Assembly: GCA_034520365.1 (NCBI GenBank)
Contig: JAXHNP010000006.1
Span: 737,001 to 801,000, forward strand
From: Desulfobacterales bacterium
Lineage (GTDB): Bacteria > Desulfobacterota > Desulfobacteria > Desulfobacterales > Desulfosalsimonadaceae
Direction: 5' to 3'
Length of the DNA stretch: 64,000 bases
Below the pieces are notes generated by a model. It saw only the letters and a program-made list of their open reading frames with translations. It was not told where the DNA came from and made no database searches. This document shows positions 27,201 to 35,790 of this stretch, piece by piece (position 1 is the first letter of the stretch; every line of letters begins with the position of its first letter). Both the position numbers and the translations under genes were made by a program.

Positions 27201-27946
27201 GTCAGGCGGTCATAAACCGACGGCGCCATGATGAACAGCAGCGAAATTCCGGCGGAATCCCGGCCTCTGACTTCGAGCCGGTCGATGCTGTTTAATACGG
27301 CATTGATATTTTTAAGGGTGGTAATGGTTTCTGCCGGCGGCTGCGAATGTTCCGTCCCGTTTAGCGCGCGGATTTTTTCAATGTTGTCGACAATCTCCGT
27401 CTTTAAGCACCAGCCCGTATCTTTCAGCCGTTCAATGCGCTGGGACATGGCTTCGACAATGCCGGGACTCAACCGGCCCATCAGGCGGGCAAGCCGGCTG
27501 CTTTCCGCGTCAATGATGCGGCCAAGCTCGGCTGATAGGGCCTTTAGCTGCTTTTTCGCTTCCGCTTGCGTAAAAATATGGTAGAACGCCGTCCGGGTTT
27601 TAAGCGAGCGGACAGCGGCATAGAAATTTTCGATCAGTTCCCCGCCGCCCAGGTAATCCGATCCGATGTCGGGCTGGGCGGCTTGATCAAGAGTCTTTGA
27701 GGCTTCGGCAATCTGCGCCAGCATGTCCCCCACCGGCGGCATGGCATAATTCTTATTCTCGGTTTCATCGGTTTTCACCGCCACGATGCCGGTGATGCCG
27801 CACTGGCAGGTGCCTGCCGCATAGGGGAATAAAATAATCGTTTTTGCTGGAACGCTTTGGATGTGTTTGCCAAAGGTTATCCGGAATCCGGCCAGGAGAA
27901 AAATAAATTCGGAAATCCACTGAAGAATATGTCTCATAGGTTTCAT
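24221..27946 (-). CDS. Large GlmS-like protein: glutamine amidotransferase plus two SIS domains plus C-terminal extension
   Basis: A 1241-residue protein, about twice the length of GlmS (about 610). The class II glutaminase signature CGITGIV occurs at Cys49, then HTRWASVGAINEANCHPV, HVCLNGDIDNYQ and EISCDTKIIPVH, with about 150 extra residues between the nucleophile and these motifs. SIS domain 1 has ISQSGTTTDTN and SVASTKAFYSQ; SIS domain 2 has AAVGSGPNKSAADEI and DKKHID. About 290 C-terminal residues have no GlmS counterpart. GlmS makes glucosamine-6-phosphate from fructose-6-phosphate and glutamine, but the substrate here may differ. Starting at 27946, the nucleophile would need removal of a 48-residue, partly hydrophobic leader. 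The gene starts 1 bp after the transpeptidase gene; no clear ribosome site. Confidence 0.8.
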   Translation of the reverse strand: MKPMRHILQWISEFIFLLAGFRITFGKHIQSVPAKTIILFPYAAGTCQCGITGIVAVKTDETENKNYAMPPVGDMLAQIAEASKTLDQAAQPDIGSDYLGGGELIENFYAAVRSLKTRTAFYHIFTQAEAKKQLKALSAELGRIIDAESSRLARLMGRLSPGIVEAMSQRIERLKDTGWCLKTEIVDNIEKIRALNGTEHSQPPAETITTLKNINAVLNSIDRLEVRGRDSAGISLLFIMAPSVYDRLTEEIAAAGLTADFNSRQSFHILTNQAISVNETRRETPEKQVSLAITYKVAAEIGGLGENISFIRGQITDDPILKQVLSRPFLYHTVSAHTRWASVGAINEANCHPVDNRTLPDSPDAAGIIHVCLNGDIDNYQTIKAGYFARGIQIPDEISCDTKIIPVHIQSYLSRGYPIETAFRLAVNDFEGSHAISMHTDLAPGKLFLALKGSGQAIFVGLAGDHYIPSSEIYGLVEETSEYLKLDGGTPRYSDAGQPVYGQIFVIDQASAGGLDGVQAIFYDGTPIALTEADIRKTPLTSRDIDRQHFSHYFLKEIMESPVSVRKTLENRWKIIENGGSRYVLTLDGSMVPDALVSALKADAIRRILFIGQGTAGVAAQVCANILRFYLNDPTLQVDALKSSELSGVISETDHLNETLLIPISQSGTTTDTNRTVDMMKQLGAWAIAIVNRRDSDLTFKVDGVVYTSSGRDIEMSVASTKAFYSQIIAGALLGLYFTQLTRRRNEAFISQEIRQMLEIPEKMEKVLAARHRIQTSARRLAIQRTYWAAVGSGPNKSAADEIRIKLSELCYKTISSDFVEDKKHIDLSSEPLIFVCAAGTRRSVIGDIIKDTAIFRSHKALPIVIADEHEDRFDPYASDVIHVPSASEHFAPILNTLVGHIWGYYAALAINEGSRFLYDFRQDLQETINRLTEADMDIFEIALEKSFREKIIQFYTEFRKKQTNNELPSPLGIKGATNLTLLLKYLAGRLPLSDFEIDFGVKGTAKNMFEKLFESLGEAINCLARPVDAIKHQAKTVTVGTSRIEEKAEGLLFDVLGAHGFGIAQLSISNIMVLRNLQRIIDDIKGLTLYQISGINLLGEPTEETRIRIIKKEGTSSAIPSRSETDQTLKGTKKIIVRQGNVYIGKGRKDDRSILIIPVISTDPNRPNTIEHLMLLEIAFKEQVDLTAKVKALGGKHEHIKNLVQENNIQWEDKFLELLDMPELFGRSAEKVSEMLVSRL

Positions 27947-27947
27947 A

Positions 27948-29297
27948 TTACAAGTTTGAATCGGTTGAAGGGGTTTTAAAATATTCCTGAAACGCCAGTT
28001 TCGCATAGCTGGCCGCCCGGGTGCCGATGTATTCCTTGTGCGCCACAAATACGGCGACCGCCAGTTTTTTCCCGCCGTCGGGGTCTTCGGCGAACCCGGC
28101 AAACCAGTCGTATTTGATGTGCAGGGGGTTGTTGTTGATGGAGCCGGTTTTACCCCCGATATCCAGCCGGGAAAGGACCTTGTCCCGCCGGCGGGCGCTG
28201 AAGGCTTTTCGGGCGGTTCCTTCGGTGATCGTGGCATGCATGAGCCTTTTTAATCGGTTGGCCGTATCCGCTGAAACCGCCTGGTTCAGGACTTGGGGCT
28301 GGCTCTTATAAACCGGCTGGTTCTTTTCGCGCACGGTTTGAATTAAGGTGGGCGCCATGAGTCTTCCCTCATTTGCGACGCCGGCTACCAGGACCGCCGC
28401 ATGCAGTGGCGAAATCAGGGTCTGCCGATTGAACCCGCAGGCGATTTCCGCCCAGTTAAAAACTTCATCTTTTACTACAAGCGGGCTTTGGGCAAGCGGC
28501 AGATCAAAATTAATGTCTTGGTTAAACCCAAACGCCCTGCCATATTTTTCCAGTCCGGATTTTTTCAGGCGGTGGACACCGATTTTGCCGAACACCGGAT
28601 TAATGGAGTCCGCAAAGGAATCTTCAAATGTGATGTGGTTGGTATACCGGTGTTCGTTGGTTTTAAGCTGGGATTTGTATAGGGTGTATTTTCTGCCGTT
28701 AAAGGAGACCGGCGTGGTAGGGCGAAATCCGTACTCCTCAATGGCCGCCCCGGCGGTGACGATTTTAATCAGGCTGGCTGCAGGAAAATCCGGCCGCGTG
28801 CACACATTGGAATTCTCCCCGGTTCTATCAAAACTGACCATGGCCTGAATCTCTCCGCTCTCCGGGTCAAGGGCCACAAAACCGAAATACTTGGCATATT
28901 TGCGGTCTATGTGATCCGTAATGACCTGCTGCAGAGACGGTTTGACGCTGGTGACCATGCGGTATTTCCCCCTGCCGGATTCAAGGTAGAAGCTTTCCCG
29001 GGTGAGCTTTGTCAGCGGTTGGCTGGCCAAAAGCTTCTGCAGATCAGACTGGTCCAGGGGCTTAACAGAAACCTCTTCCGGCTTTGCGCGGGAAGTCGCC
29101 GGCTGAATAAATGCCCGGTCATATACCCAGAAAGCGCCCTTGGTGAGCGCGATGAGGACGATCAGGGCGAAAAAATAAATCGGCAGCCGGCGGACGGCCT
29201 TTTCTTTGGCGGATCGCCGATGCAGTTTGACCTGATAGTTACGCCAGCGATGGGTGGGGGCGTAAAGCCGGGTATTTAATTTTGAGCGTTTAAACAT
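27948..29297 (-). CDS. Penicillin-binding transpeptidase
   Basis: A 449-residue protein with a basic cytoplasmic N-terminus, one membrane anchor (about residues 39-60) and a periplasmic transpeptidase domain. The catalytic motifs are SLIK (SxxK) in FPAASLIKIVTAG, SIN (SxN) in DSINPVFGK and KTG in IGGKTGSINN. It lacks a glycosyltransferase domain, so it resembles a class B (PbpA/FtsI-like) cross-linking enzyme, although the N-terminal non-catalytic part is short. It is directly upstream of the GlmS-like gene, which places a peptidoglycan cross-linker next to a possible amino-sugar enzyme. Confidence 0.88.
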   Translation of the reverse strand: MFKRSKLNTRLYAPTHRWRNYQVKLHRRSAKEKAVRRLPIYFFALIVLIALTKGAFWVYDRAFIQPATSRAKPEEVSVKPLDQSDLQKLLASQPLTKLTRESFYLESGRGKYRMVTSVKPSLQQVITDHIDRKYAKYFGFVALDPESGEIQAMVSFDRTGENSNVCTRPDFPAASLIKIVTAGAAIEEYGFRPTTPVSFNGRKYTLYKSQLKTNEHRYTNHITFEDSFADSINPVFGKIGVHRLKKSGLEKYGRAFGFNQDINFDLPLAQSPLVVKDEVFNWAEIACGFNRQTLISPLHAAVLVAGVANEGRLMAPTLIQTVREKNQPVYKSQPQVLNQAVSADTANRLKRLMHATITEGTARKAFSARRRDKVLSRLDIGGKTGSINNNPLHIKYDWFAGFAEDPDGGKKLAVAVFVAHKEYIGTRAASYAKLAFQEYFKTPSTDSNL

Positions 29298-29444
29298 TGA
29301 ATTCTATATTTGCATGTTGATGTTCTTGACGAAAAGCCGTTTGGCGGCCCATACGATCCGGTTTTTCGGGCAAACGCCCGATAGTTCAATTTTTTCTTAA
29401 TTTACCGGCAATCCAAACCCCCTGTCAAATCGTTTTTATCCGCC

Positions 29445-31193
29445 TTACGGCGACAGGGAGAGCAAATAGGATCGCAGGTTCATCTTTTTGTTTTTAAGCC
29501 CCAGTTTGTTGCGGATGTTGTTCCGGTGGAATTCAATGGCCCGATCCGATAGGTTTAACAGTTCGGAAATTTCCTTTGTGGTTTTGCCGGCTTTTACCAT
29601 GTCCGCCACCTGAATCTGCATCGGAGTCAGCTGCTGATACTGGGTGGAGAGTTTTTTCATATAGGGGGAAACCATGTCCTGGACGTTGTTCTCCAAAATT
29701 TCCAGGTATGTCTGCTGGGAGGCGGAGAGCGGGGTGTTTTTCAGCTTTTCGATATAGGGCAGAATAAGCGACTTGACATTGGCCATCACCTTTTCTTCAA
29801 GCTCCTCTTTGTCCTGATCCCGCTGTTTTAACAAAATTTTTAACGCCGTATTGGTCTCCTGCAGATTAAGGGACTGATCCCGCAGGCTTTCCTCGGTCTG
29901 GCGCAGCGAGGTTTCGATTCTTTTTCTTTCCTCGATCTCTTTAAGCAGCCGTTCATTGGCGGCCACAAGTTCCTGGGTGCGCTCCGCCACGCGGATTTCA
30001 AGTTCCTCATTGGCCCTGGCCAGGGCGGTTTCCGCGTTTTTGCGGTCCGTGATATCAACGAATGCGCCCATCATACAGATCGGGGCGCCGCTGGTATCTG
30101 TTACCAGGTTGGCGGAGAGAAGAACGGTCACGGGGGTGCCGTCTTTTTTAATCCCTTCGATTTCTCCGTACCACCGGCCCTCCTTAAGTATAACCGACAT
30201 GACATGAAGCGCCTGGTCCGGATCCCGGGCAAAGCTCACCGCCTGTCGGCCCAGGACTTCGGCGATGTTGTCATCGCCCCACATATCCATAAACGCCTGA
30301 TTCACATAGGTGATGTTGCCTTCCAGGTTTCCGATGACAATGGCGTTGATGGAGGAGGTGACAGCAGAATCCTTGATGCGCAGCTCCGCCTCGATATTTT
30401 TTCTTTCCGTGATGTCGATGAAGGAGACCATGATGCAGACGGGCCGGTTTTCGTCATTAAACACCAGGTTGGCGGAAAGCAGCACGGTAACGGGCGTCCC
30501 GTCACTGCGGAAGCCTTCGATTTCCCCCTCCCATGCGCCGGATTCCAGCACGGTACTGAGCACAAGGGCCGCCTCGTCCCGGGATCGGGCCAGCGTTAAT
30601 GCGGATTTTCCGATCAGTTCATTCGGGTCGGATGCGCCCCAGATCTGCAGGGTGGCGTTATTTACGTAGGTAATCGTGCCATCAAGGTCGGCCATGCCGA
30701 TACCGTGGATACAGGAGGCAATGGCAAATTCCTTGATACGGAGTTCCTCCTCGATCTTTTTTCTCTCCGTGATATCGATGAAAGAGTCCATGGTGCAGAT
30801 CGGCTCGCCCGCGTCGTTGTGGACAAGGCTTGCGGAGAGGTAGACGATAATGGGCGAGCCGTCTTTGCGAAAGCCCGAGATTTCGCCTTCCCAGTAGCCG
30901 TTTTCCAGAACCGCGGTCATCACCTCAAGGGCCTGGTTCTCATCCTGGGCCAGCTCAAGAGAGGATCGGCCCAGAACCTCGGCAGGATCATCCGCGCCCC
31001 ACATGCGGAGCGCCGCATTGTTGACATAGATGATGTTGCCTTCAAGATCGCCGATGCCGATGCCCTGGACTGAGGAGGCGATGGCCCGGTCCTTGATCAG
31101 GAGCTGATCCTTGATGGCCTTGTCTTCCAGCGGATGGCCGGTATCACCGAATGCCGGAAACGGCCGGTGACCGCCGTTTGATTGTTGCGTCAT
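29445..31193 (-). CDS. Triple-PAS LuxR-type transcriptional regulator
   Basis: A 582-residue protein. Three consecutive PAS/PAC units of about 125 residues (about 35-155, 160-280, 285-405) share near-identical wording (GIGIGDLEGNIIYVNNAALRMWG; GIGMADLDGTITYVNN; AIVIGNLEGNITYVNQAFMDMWG; each ending DITERK or DITDRK). A coiled coil (about 405-490) and a C-terminal LuxR helix-turn-helix follow (TPMQIQVADMVKAGKTTKEI, then SELLNLSDRAIEFH). The protein is cytoplasmic and has no receiver or kinase domain, so signals probably reach it through PAS ligands or redox. PAS motifs do not show which. Target genes are unknown. Confidence 0.9.
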   Translation of the reverse strand: MTQQSNGGHRPFPAFGDTGHPLEDKAIKDQLLIKDRAIASSVQGIGIGDLEGNIIYVNNAALRMWGADDPAEVLGRSSLELAQDENQALEVMTAVLENGYWEGEISGFRKDGSPIIVYLSASLVHNDAGEPICTMDSFIDITERKKIEEELRIKEFAIASCIHGIGMADLDGTITYVNNATLQIWGASDPNELIGKSALTLARSRDEAALVLSTVLESGAWEGEIEGFRSDGTPVTVLLSANLVFNDENRPVCIMVSFIDITERKNIEAELRIKDSAVTSSINAIVIGNLEGNITYVNQAFMDMWGDDNIAEVLGRQAVSFARDPDQALHVMSVILKEGRWYGEIEGIKKDGTPVTVLLSANLVTDTSGAPICMMGAFVDITDRKNAETALARANEELEIRVAERTQELVAANERLLKEIEERKRIETSLRQTEESLRDQSLNLQETNTALKILLKQRDQDKEELEEKVMANVKSLILPYIEKLKNTPLSASQQTYLEILENNVQDMVSPYMKKLSTQYQQLTPMQIQVADMVKAGKTTKEISELLNLSDRAIEFHRNNIRNKLGLKNKKMNLRSYLLSLSP

Positions 31194-31212
31194 GAAACCC
31201 CCTTTGCAGGCT

Positions 31213-32076
31213 TCATAGATACGTTTGGGCCCATTGGCTGGTATGGGCCATGATCGCGGATTTTTGGGTGTCCAGATGGCCGGAATGACCGCTTTCCGGG
31301 ATCAGCTCAAGGGATTTTTCGCAGGTGAGGGCGTCAAAAAGCAAGCGGGCGGTCTCCGGCGGATCCACTTTGTCTTCTTTGCCGTGCATGACAAGGGTTG
31401 GGATTTGAATCCCGTGCACCCGGGTCAGGGTATCCACAAATGCGCACGACGCTGCCCCGGGCAGCGGAAATGCCGAGTATGCTTCAATAAGCGCCGGATC
31501 GTTAATAATTTGCCGGTTGACTGCCGGATCATAGGCTATGGTGGCGGATTTCAGCACCCATAGCATGTTGAACCGCCAGCCCGCACCGGTCAGTCTTTTT
31601 TTTATCCGGGAGGCACCGAGGAGTGATTTGAAAAAGAGCGTCTCCCAGACGTTCAGATAGTTTCTGACCGTGGCATCCAAAGTGACGATGGCTTTGATCC
31701 GGGGCTCTGCCAGGGCCGCCTCCAGGACGGCGGTGCCGCCTGAGGAGAAGCCGAAGGCGCCGATCCGTTCGGCATCGATAGATTTTTGAGTGGAGAGATA
31801 ATCAATGGCCGCGCTGATGGCCCGGACCCATTGATCCATATCCAGATAAGACCGCGGACCGCCGCTTTCCCCGTGGCCCGGCATATCCACGGCCATGGCG
31901 GCAATGCCGCTGCCGGCAAGAAATTCAGCAAATTCGAAAAAGTTTTCCTTTTTTTCAAATGCCCCGTGGCAGATGATCAGGCAGGGCGCAGGCACTGAAT
32001 GGCCGCCGGCAGGGACGAATAAGGCGGCGGCCAATGTTTCGCCGCTGAAGTCAATGGTGATATTTTGGCGGTTCAT
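31213..32076 (-). CDS. Alpha/beta hydrolase
   Basis: A 287-residue protein with the oxyanion region ICHGAFEKKENF, nucleophile elbow GFSSGG, acid in MHGKEDKVDP and the catalytic His in PESGHSGHLD. These form a complete Ser-Asp-His triad. The short cap insertion and lack of a signal peptide suggest a cytoplasmic esterase or thioesterase-like enzyme. The substrate cannot be told. It begins 2 bp after metG and probably belongs to the same transcript. Confidence 0.88.
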   Translation of the reverse strand: MNRQNITIDFSGETLAAALFVPAGGHSVPAPCLIICHGAFEKKENFFEFAEFLAGSGIAAMAVDMPGHGESGGPRSYLDMDQWVRAISAAIDYLSTQKSIDAERIGAFGFSSGGTAVLEAALAEPRIKAIVTLDATVRNYLNVWETLFFKSLLGASRIKKRLTGAGWRFNMLWVLKSATIAYDPAVNRQIINDPALIEAYSAFPLPGAASCAFVDTLTRVHGIQIPTLVMHGKEDKVDPPETARLLFDALTCEKSLELIPESGHSGHLDTQKSAIMAHTSQWAQTYL

Positions 32077-32078
32077 GT

Positions 32079-34007
32079 TTATTTTAACGCTGCCCCCGGG
32101 GCTACCGGCTTTTCCACCGTGGCAACAGTTGAGCCCGCCTCCGTGGATGCGGCCAAAAGCATCCCTTCGGACCGGATGCCCTTTAATTTGGCAGGTTTCA
32201 GGTTGGCCACCACAATGACCTGTTTGTTAATGAGATCCGCCGGGCTGTAGCTTTGGGCGATGCCCGCCACAATGGTCCGTTCTTCCGTGCCCAGGTCCAC
32301 GGTTAATTTTAACAGTTTATCGGTTTTCGGTACCGCTTCGGCGGAAATAACCGTGGCCGCCCGAAGATCAAGCTTTCCCACGTCATCAATGGCAATTTCA
32401 GGCTTGAATTCGGGCGTATGGGCTGTCTTCTGTTCCGGCGCCCCGGATTCTTCAGGTGCCGGCTTTTGTTCGATCCGGGGGAAAAGGGAGATGGCTTTGG
32501 GCAGCCGGGTGCCGGGTTGAAGCGCCGGCCACTCCCTGATCGCTGAGATGGAGAGGCATTCGGAACGCTCCATGTCAAAGCCCAAACGGGAGAGCATGGT
32601 CCGGGATGTGTCCGGCATGATGGGATACAGCAGGCCCGCAATCACCCGGAGGCCTTCCAGAAGATTGTAAATAACCGCTTCAAGCCGCTGTTTCTCTTCC
32701 GGCTGCTTGGCCAGCTCCCACGGGGCGGCGGTATCCACGAATTTGTTCATGCAGCTGATGTAGTCCCAGATGGCCATGGCCGCCTTGTGAAAATGGAGTT
32801 CCGCCATTTCACTTTGATAGGTCTCAATGGCCGTCCGGGCCGGCCCGGCGAGTTCCGGACCGATTTGGGCCTGCGTGCCCTCGTCAACCCCCGGAATGAC
32901 GCCTTTGAAATATTTGTGAAACATCCCCAGCACCCGGGAGAAAAGGTTGCCCAGGTCATTGGCCAGATCGGCATTGATCCGCTGAATCAGGGCTTCCTCT
33001 GAAAAATTGGCATCCAGGCCGAAGGTCATGTCCCGTATGAGAAAAAACCGGATGGCGTCGGTCCCGTAAGTTTCCTGCAGGTAATGGGGGTCCACCACGT
33101 TGCCCAGGCTTTTGGACATTTTACTCTCATCCACATTCCAGTAGCCGTGCACATAGAGCCGCTTGTAGATGTCTATCCCGGCGGCCTTCAGCATGGTGGA
33201 CCAGTAAATGCCGTGGGGTTTCAGGATGTCCTTGGCCACAATGTGCCGGGCCTGGGGCCAGAATTTTTTGAAGTTTTCGCCATCCGGGTACCCCAGGGCG
33301 GAAATGTAGTTGATCAGGGCATCAAACCAGACGTAGGTGACGTAATCGGGATCAAAGGGCAGGGTGATTCCCCAGGTCAGGCGCGTTTTCGGCCGCGAGA
33401 TGCAGAGGTCATCCAGCGGCTCTTTTAAAAAGGAGAGCACTTCATTGCGATATCGCTCCGGCTGGATGGTCTCAGGATAATCGGTCAGGTACTGGATGAG
33501 CCAGTCCTGGTATTTGCTCATCCGGAAAAAATAATTGGACTCCTTGATCAGTTCCGGAGCGGTGCCGTGATCCGGACATTTCCCCTCCACCAGTTCCCGC
33601 TCGGTGTAGAAGCGTTCGCAGCCGTAGCAGTAAAGCCCTTCATATTCGCTGTAATAGATATCTCCGGCATCATAGATCTGCTGCAGGATTTTTTCAACCA
33701 CCGCAATGTGATCCGGATCCGTGGTACGGATGAAATGATCATAATCAATATTGTACTTGGGCCATAGGTCCTTGAACAGCTGGCTGATCCGGTCCGCGTA
33801 TGTCGCGGGGGTCTCCCCCTGGCTTTCTGCGGCCTTGACGATTTTGTCCCCGTGCTCGTCCGTACCGGTCAAAAAATAGGTCTCCTGCTCCTGCAGGCGG
33901 TGAAACCGCCGGGCCACGTCCGCGGCAATGGTCGTGTAGGTATGGCCCAGGTGCGGTTTGGCATTTACATAGTATATCGGCGTGGTTATATAAAACGGTG
34001 TTGTCAT
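32079..34007 (-). CDS. metG: Methionyl-tRNA synthetase
   Basis: A 642-residue class I synthetase. The HIGH motif appears as PHLGHTYT (residues 18-25). A zinc knuckle, YCYGCERFY...GKCPDHG, and the KMSKS motif, DESKMSKSLGN, are both intact. A C-terminal EMAP/Trbp-type tRNA-binding domain (about 540-640, LDLRAATVISAEAVPKTDKL) is fused, as in the long bacterial form. It charges tRNA-Met. The start overlaps the ricT stop by 4 bp, and metG-ricT-holB form a tight block. Confidence 0.97.
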   Translation of the reverse strand: MTTPFYITTPIYYVNAKPHLGHTYTTIAADVARRFHRLQEQETYFLTGTDEHGDKIVKAAESQGETPATYADRISQLFKDLWPKYNIDYDHFIRTTDPDHIAVVEKILQQIYDAGDIYYSEYEGLYCYGCERFYTERELVEGKCPDHGTAPELIKESNYFFRMSKYQDWLIQYLTDYPETIQPERYRNEVLSFLKEPLDDLCISRPKTRLTWGITLPFDPDYVTYVWFDALINYISALGYPDGENFKKFWPQARHIVAKDILKPHGIYWSTMLKAAGIDIYKRLYVHGYWNVDESKMSKSLGNVVDPHYLQETYGTDAIRFFLIRDMTFGLDANFSEEALIQRINADLANDLGNLFSRVLGMFHKYFKGVIPGVDEGTQAQIGPELAGPARTAIETYQSEMAELHFHKAAMAIWDYISCMNKFVDTAAPWELAKQPEEKQRLEAVIYNLLEGLRVIAGLLYPIMPDTSRTMLSRLGFDMERSECLSISAIREWPALQPGTRLPKAISLFPRIEQKPAPEESGAPEQKTAHTPEFKPEIAIDDVGKLDLRAATVISAEAVPKTDKLLKLTVDLGTEERTIVAGIAQSYSPADLINKQVIVVANLKPAKLKGIRSEGMLLAASTEAGSTVATVEKPVAPGAALK

Positions 34008-34720
34008 TCGATGCCTGGTTCCTCTTCCGCGTGGTTGTTATTCTGATTGTTTTGATTCTTTTGGTCTTTCGGGTTCGGCTTCCGGTATATGCCGTCTTCG
34101 AAGGTGAGGCAGCACATGAGCCGGCCGCAGACGCCGGATATCTTTGTGGGATTTAGGGATAATCCCTGGCGCTTGGCCATTTTAATGGATACCGGATCGA
34201 ATTTGGTTATAAACGCGCTGCAGCAAAGTTCGCGGCCGCAGCGGCCGATGCCCCCGCATATTTTGGCCTGGTTTCGGATGCCCACCTGCCGCATCTCAAT
34301 CTTGGTCCGGAATTCTTTGACCAGCATCTTAACCAGCTTCCGAAAATCCACCCGGCCGTCTGCCGTAAAATAGAAGGTCAGTTTGCTGGTGTCAAAGTTG
34401 GACTCAATGTTAAACAGGTTCATTTCCAGGCCAAGTTCCTGGATACACTCCTTGCAGAACGTATACGCCCGGGCCTCGATATCCTTGTTTTTTTCAATCT
34501 GGCGGATGTCTTCTTCTGTTGCCGGCCGGTAGACTTTTTTAAGCGGTGCCTTCTCGGCCTTGCGCTCCTTGGCCATGGGCGGAACCGCCACCGTGCCGAA
34601 GCAAAGCCCGTTTTCCGTTTCCACGATGACCCGGTCGCCGGTATTTAACACATAGGCTCCGCAGTTGAAGTCGTATATTTTGCCGGCTGCTTTAAACCGG
34701 ATGCCGATTATTTTTTCCAT
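34004..34720 (-). CDS. ricT: PSP1-domain protein RicT (YaaT)
   Basis: A 238-residue PSP1/RicT protein. The C-terminal domain holds the Cys cluster CGGIGRCGRELCC and VCGRLMCC (about residues 155-207), and the N-terminal part has GIRFKAAGKIYDFNCG. In Bacillus, RicT works with RicA and RicF as an Fe-S complex that aids RNase Y-dependent mRNA processing. In Gram-negative bacteria the role is less clear. RicA/RicF homologues are not seen here. The tail is Asn/Gln-rich. It overlaps holB by 29 bp and metG by 4 bp. Confidence 0.93.
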   Translation of the reverse strand: MEKIIGIRFKAAGKIYDFNCGAYVLNTGDRVIVETENGLCFGTVAVPPMAKERKAEKAPLKKVYRPATEEDIRQIEKNKDIEARAYTFCKECIQELGLEMNLFNIESNFDTSKLTFYFTADGRVDFRKLVKMLVKEFRTKIEMRQVGIRNQAKICGGIGRCGRELCCSAFITKFDPVSIKMAKRQGLSLNPTKISGVCGRLMCCLTFEDGIYRKPNPKDQKNQNNQNNNHAEEEPGIE

Positions 34721-35771
34721 TTTTCGTGCTTTCCTTATCAGTCAGGGCAAGGACCAGATGGTCCATTGCCAGTCTGGCATTGGCGTTGGCATTCATATTC
34801 CGGGCCGCCGCCTCGATGACCTTTGCAATCTCAAGCAGCCGCGCCGGAGCCGTCTTTTTTGACCGGGCGGCGATGTCCGCCTGAAAATCCCGGTTGATCA
34901 GCTGACCCGGCTGATGCGGATAAACGGCCAGATCCCGGTACCAGGATTTCATGATATCCAATGCGGTCTCCAGGCGACTGCTGTTTTTGGCCAGGGATTC
35001 GGCAAACGCCAGCTGATAATTCAACGGCTGGCTGTCCAATTGCGTCAGCGTCCTTATAATCCAGTTGCGATGCGCAATCCAGTCTTTTTCGATCATGGCC
35101 GCCGCGCGGGTGAGACTGCCGCCGGCCATGGCCGCCACAATATCGGCCGCATCAGCGTCTACCTTGAACCGGTGTTTTAGATAATTTCTGATACTTTCCC
35201 GGGATACGGGGTTGAACCGGATATGGCGGCATCTGGATAAAATGGTGGGCAGCAGATCGGAGGCCTGCCTGGCGGTCAGAACAAATACGGTCCGTTCGGG
35301 CGGCTCTTCAAGGGTTTTGAGCAGGGTGTTGCCGGCCTCCGGGTTCAGGGTGTGCGCATCGGCGATAACCACCACCCGTTTTTTTGCTTCATAGGGTTTT
35401 AAGGCCAGGCGCTGGCAGAGCTCCCGGATTTGGTCCACCTTGATGTAGGTGCCGGACGGAAGAATCCAGTGCACATCCGGGTGGGTTGCCGAAAGAATTT
35501 TTCGGCAGCAGCGGCATTGCCCGCACGATATATCGGCCGTCCCGGAAGCGGATGAGCCGGCGGTATCCGCGTCGCCGGAAGCTCCGCGCCCGAAATTCAT
35601 CCGCGGCGATTGGCAGTTGCAGGCCATGGCAAACGCTTGAGCCGCAGTCTGTTTGCCGACCCCATCCGGGCCGGTGAAAAGATACGCATGGGGAAAACTG
35701 CCGGTTTGGAGCGCCGCAGTCAATAATCGCACAGGCCGATGCTGGTCCAGTAAGTCACCGAATCCGGGCAC
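34692..35771 (-). CDS. holB: DNA polymerase III delta' subunit
   Basis: A 359-residue AAA+ clamp-loader subunit with DQHRPVRLLTAALQTGSFPH, P-loop GPDGVGKQTAA, a Cys-rich zinc module (CGQCRCCRKI), DAHTLNPEAGNTLLKTLEEPP and the SRC motif LSRCRHIRF. It opens and loads the sliding clamp. No ATG fits; the GTG at 35771 (coding for the start PGFGDLLDQHRP) is preferred, with a TTG at 35786 as the alternative. Longer frames would run through the HU gene. It is co-directional with HU, whose stop lies 19 bp upstream of the GTG. Confidence 0.88.
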   Translation of the reverse strand: MPGFGDLLDQHRPVRLLTAALQTGSFPHAYLFTGPDGVGKQTAAQAFAMACNCQSPRMNFGRGASGDADTAGSSASGTADISCGQCRCCRKILSATHPDVHWILPSGTYIKVDQIRELCQRLALKPYEAKKRVVVIADAHTLNPEAGNTLLKTLEEPPERTVFVLTARQASDLLPTILSRCRHIRFNPVSRESIRNYLKHRFKVDADAADIVAAMAGGSLTRAAAMIEKDWIAHRNWIIRTLTQLDSQPLNYQLAFAESLAKNSSRLETALDIMKSWYRDLAVYPHQPGQLINRDFQADIAARSKKTAPARLLEIAKVIEAAARNMNANANARLAMDHLVLALTDKESTKNGKNNRHPV

Positions 35772-35790
35772 AAGTCCAACCGTCAAGCCA

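Noticed and set aside
27947-28237. N-terminal extension of the GlmS-like frame up to 28237
   Set aside because: It lies entirely inside the transpeptidase gene in another frame and is Pro/Arg-rich with no GlmS similarity.
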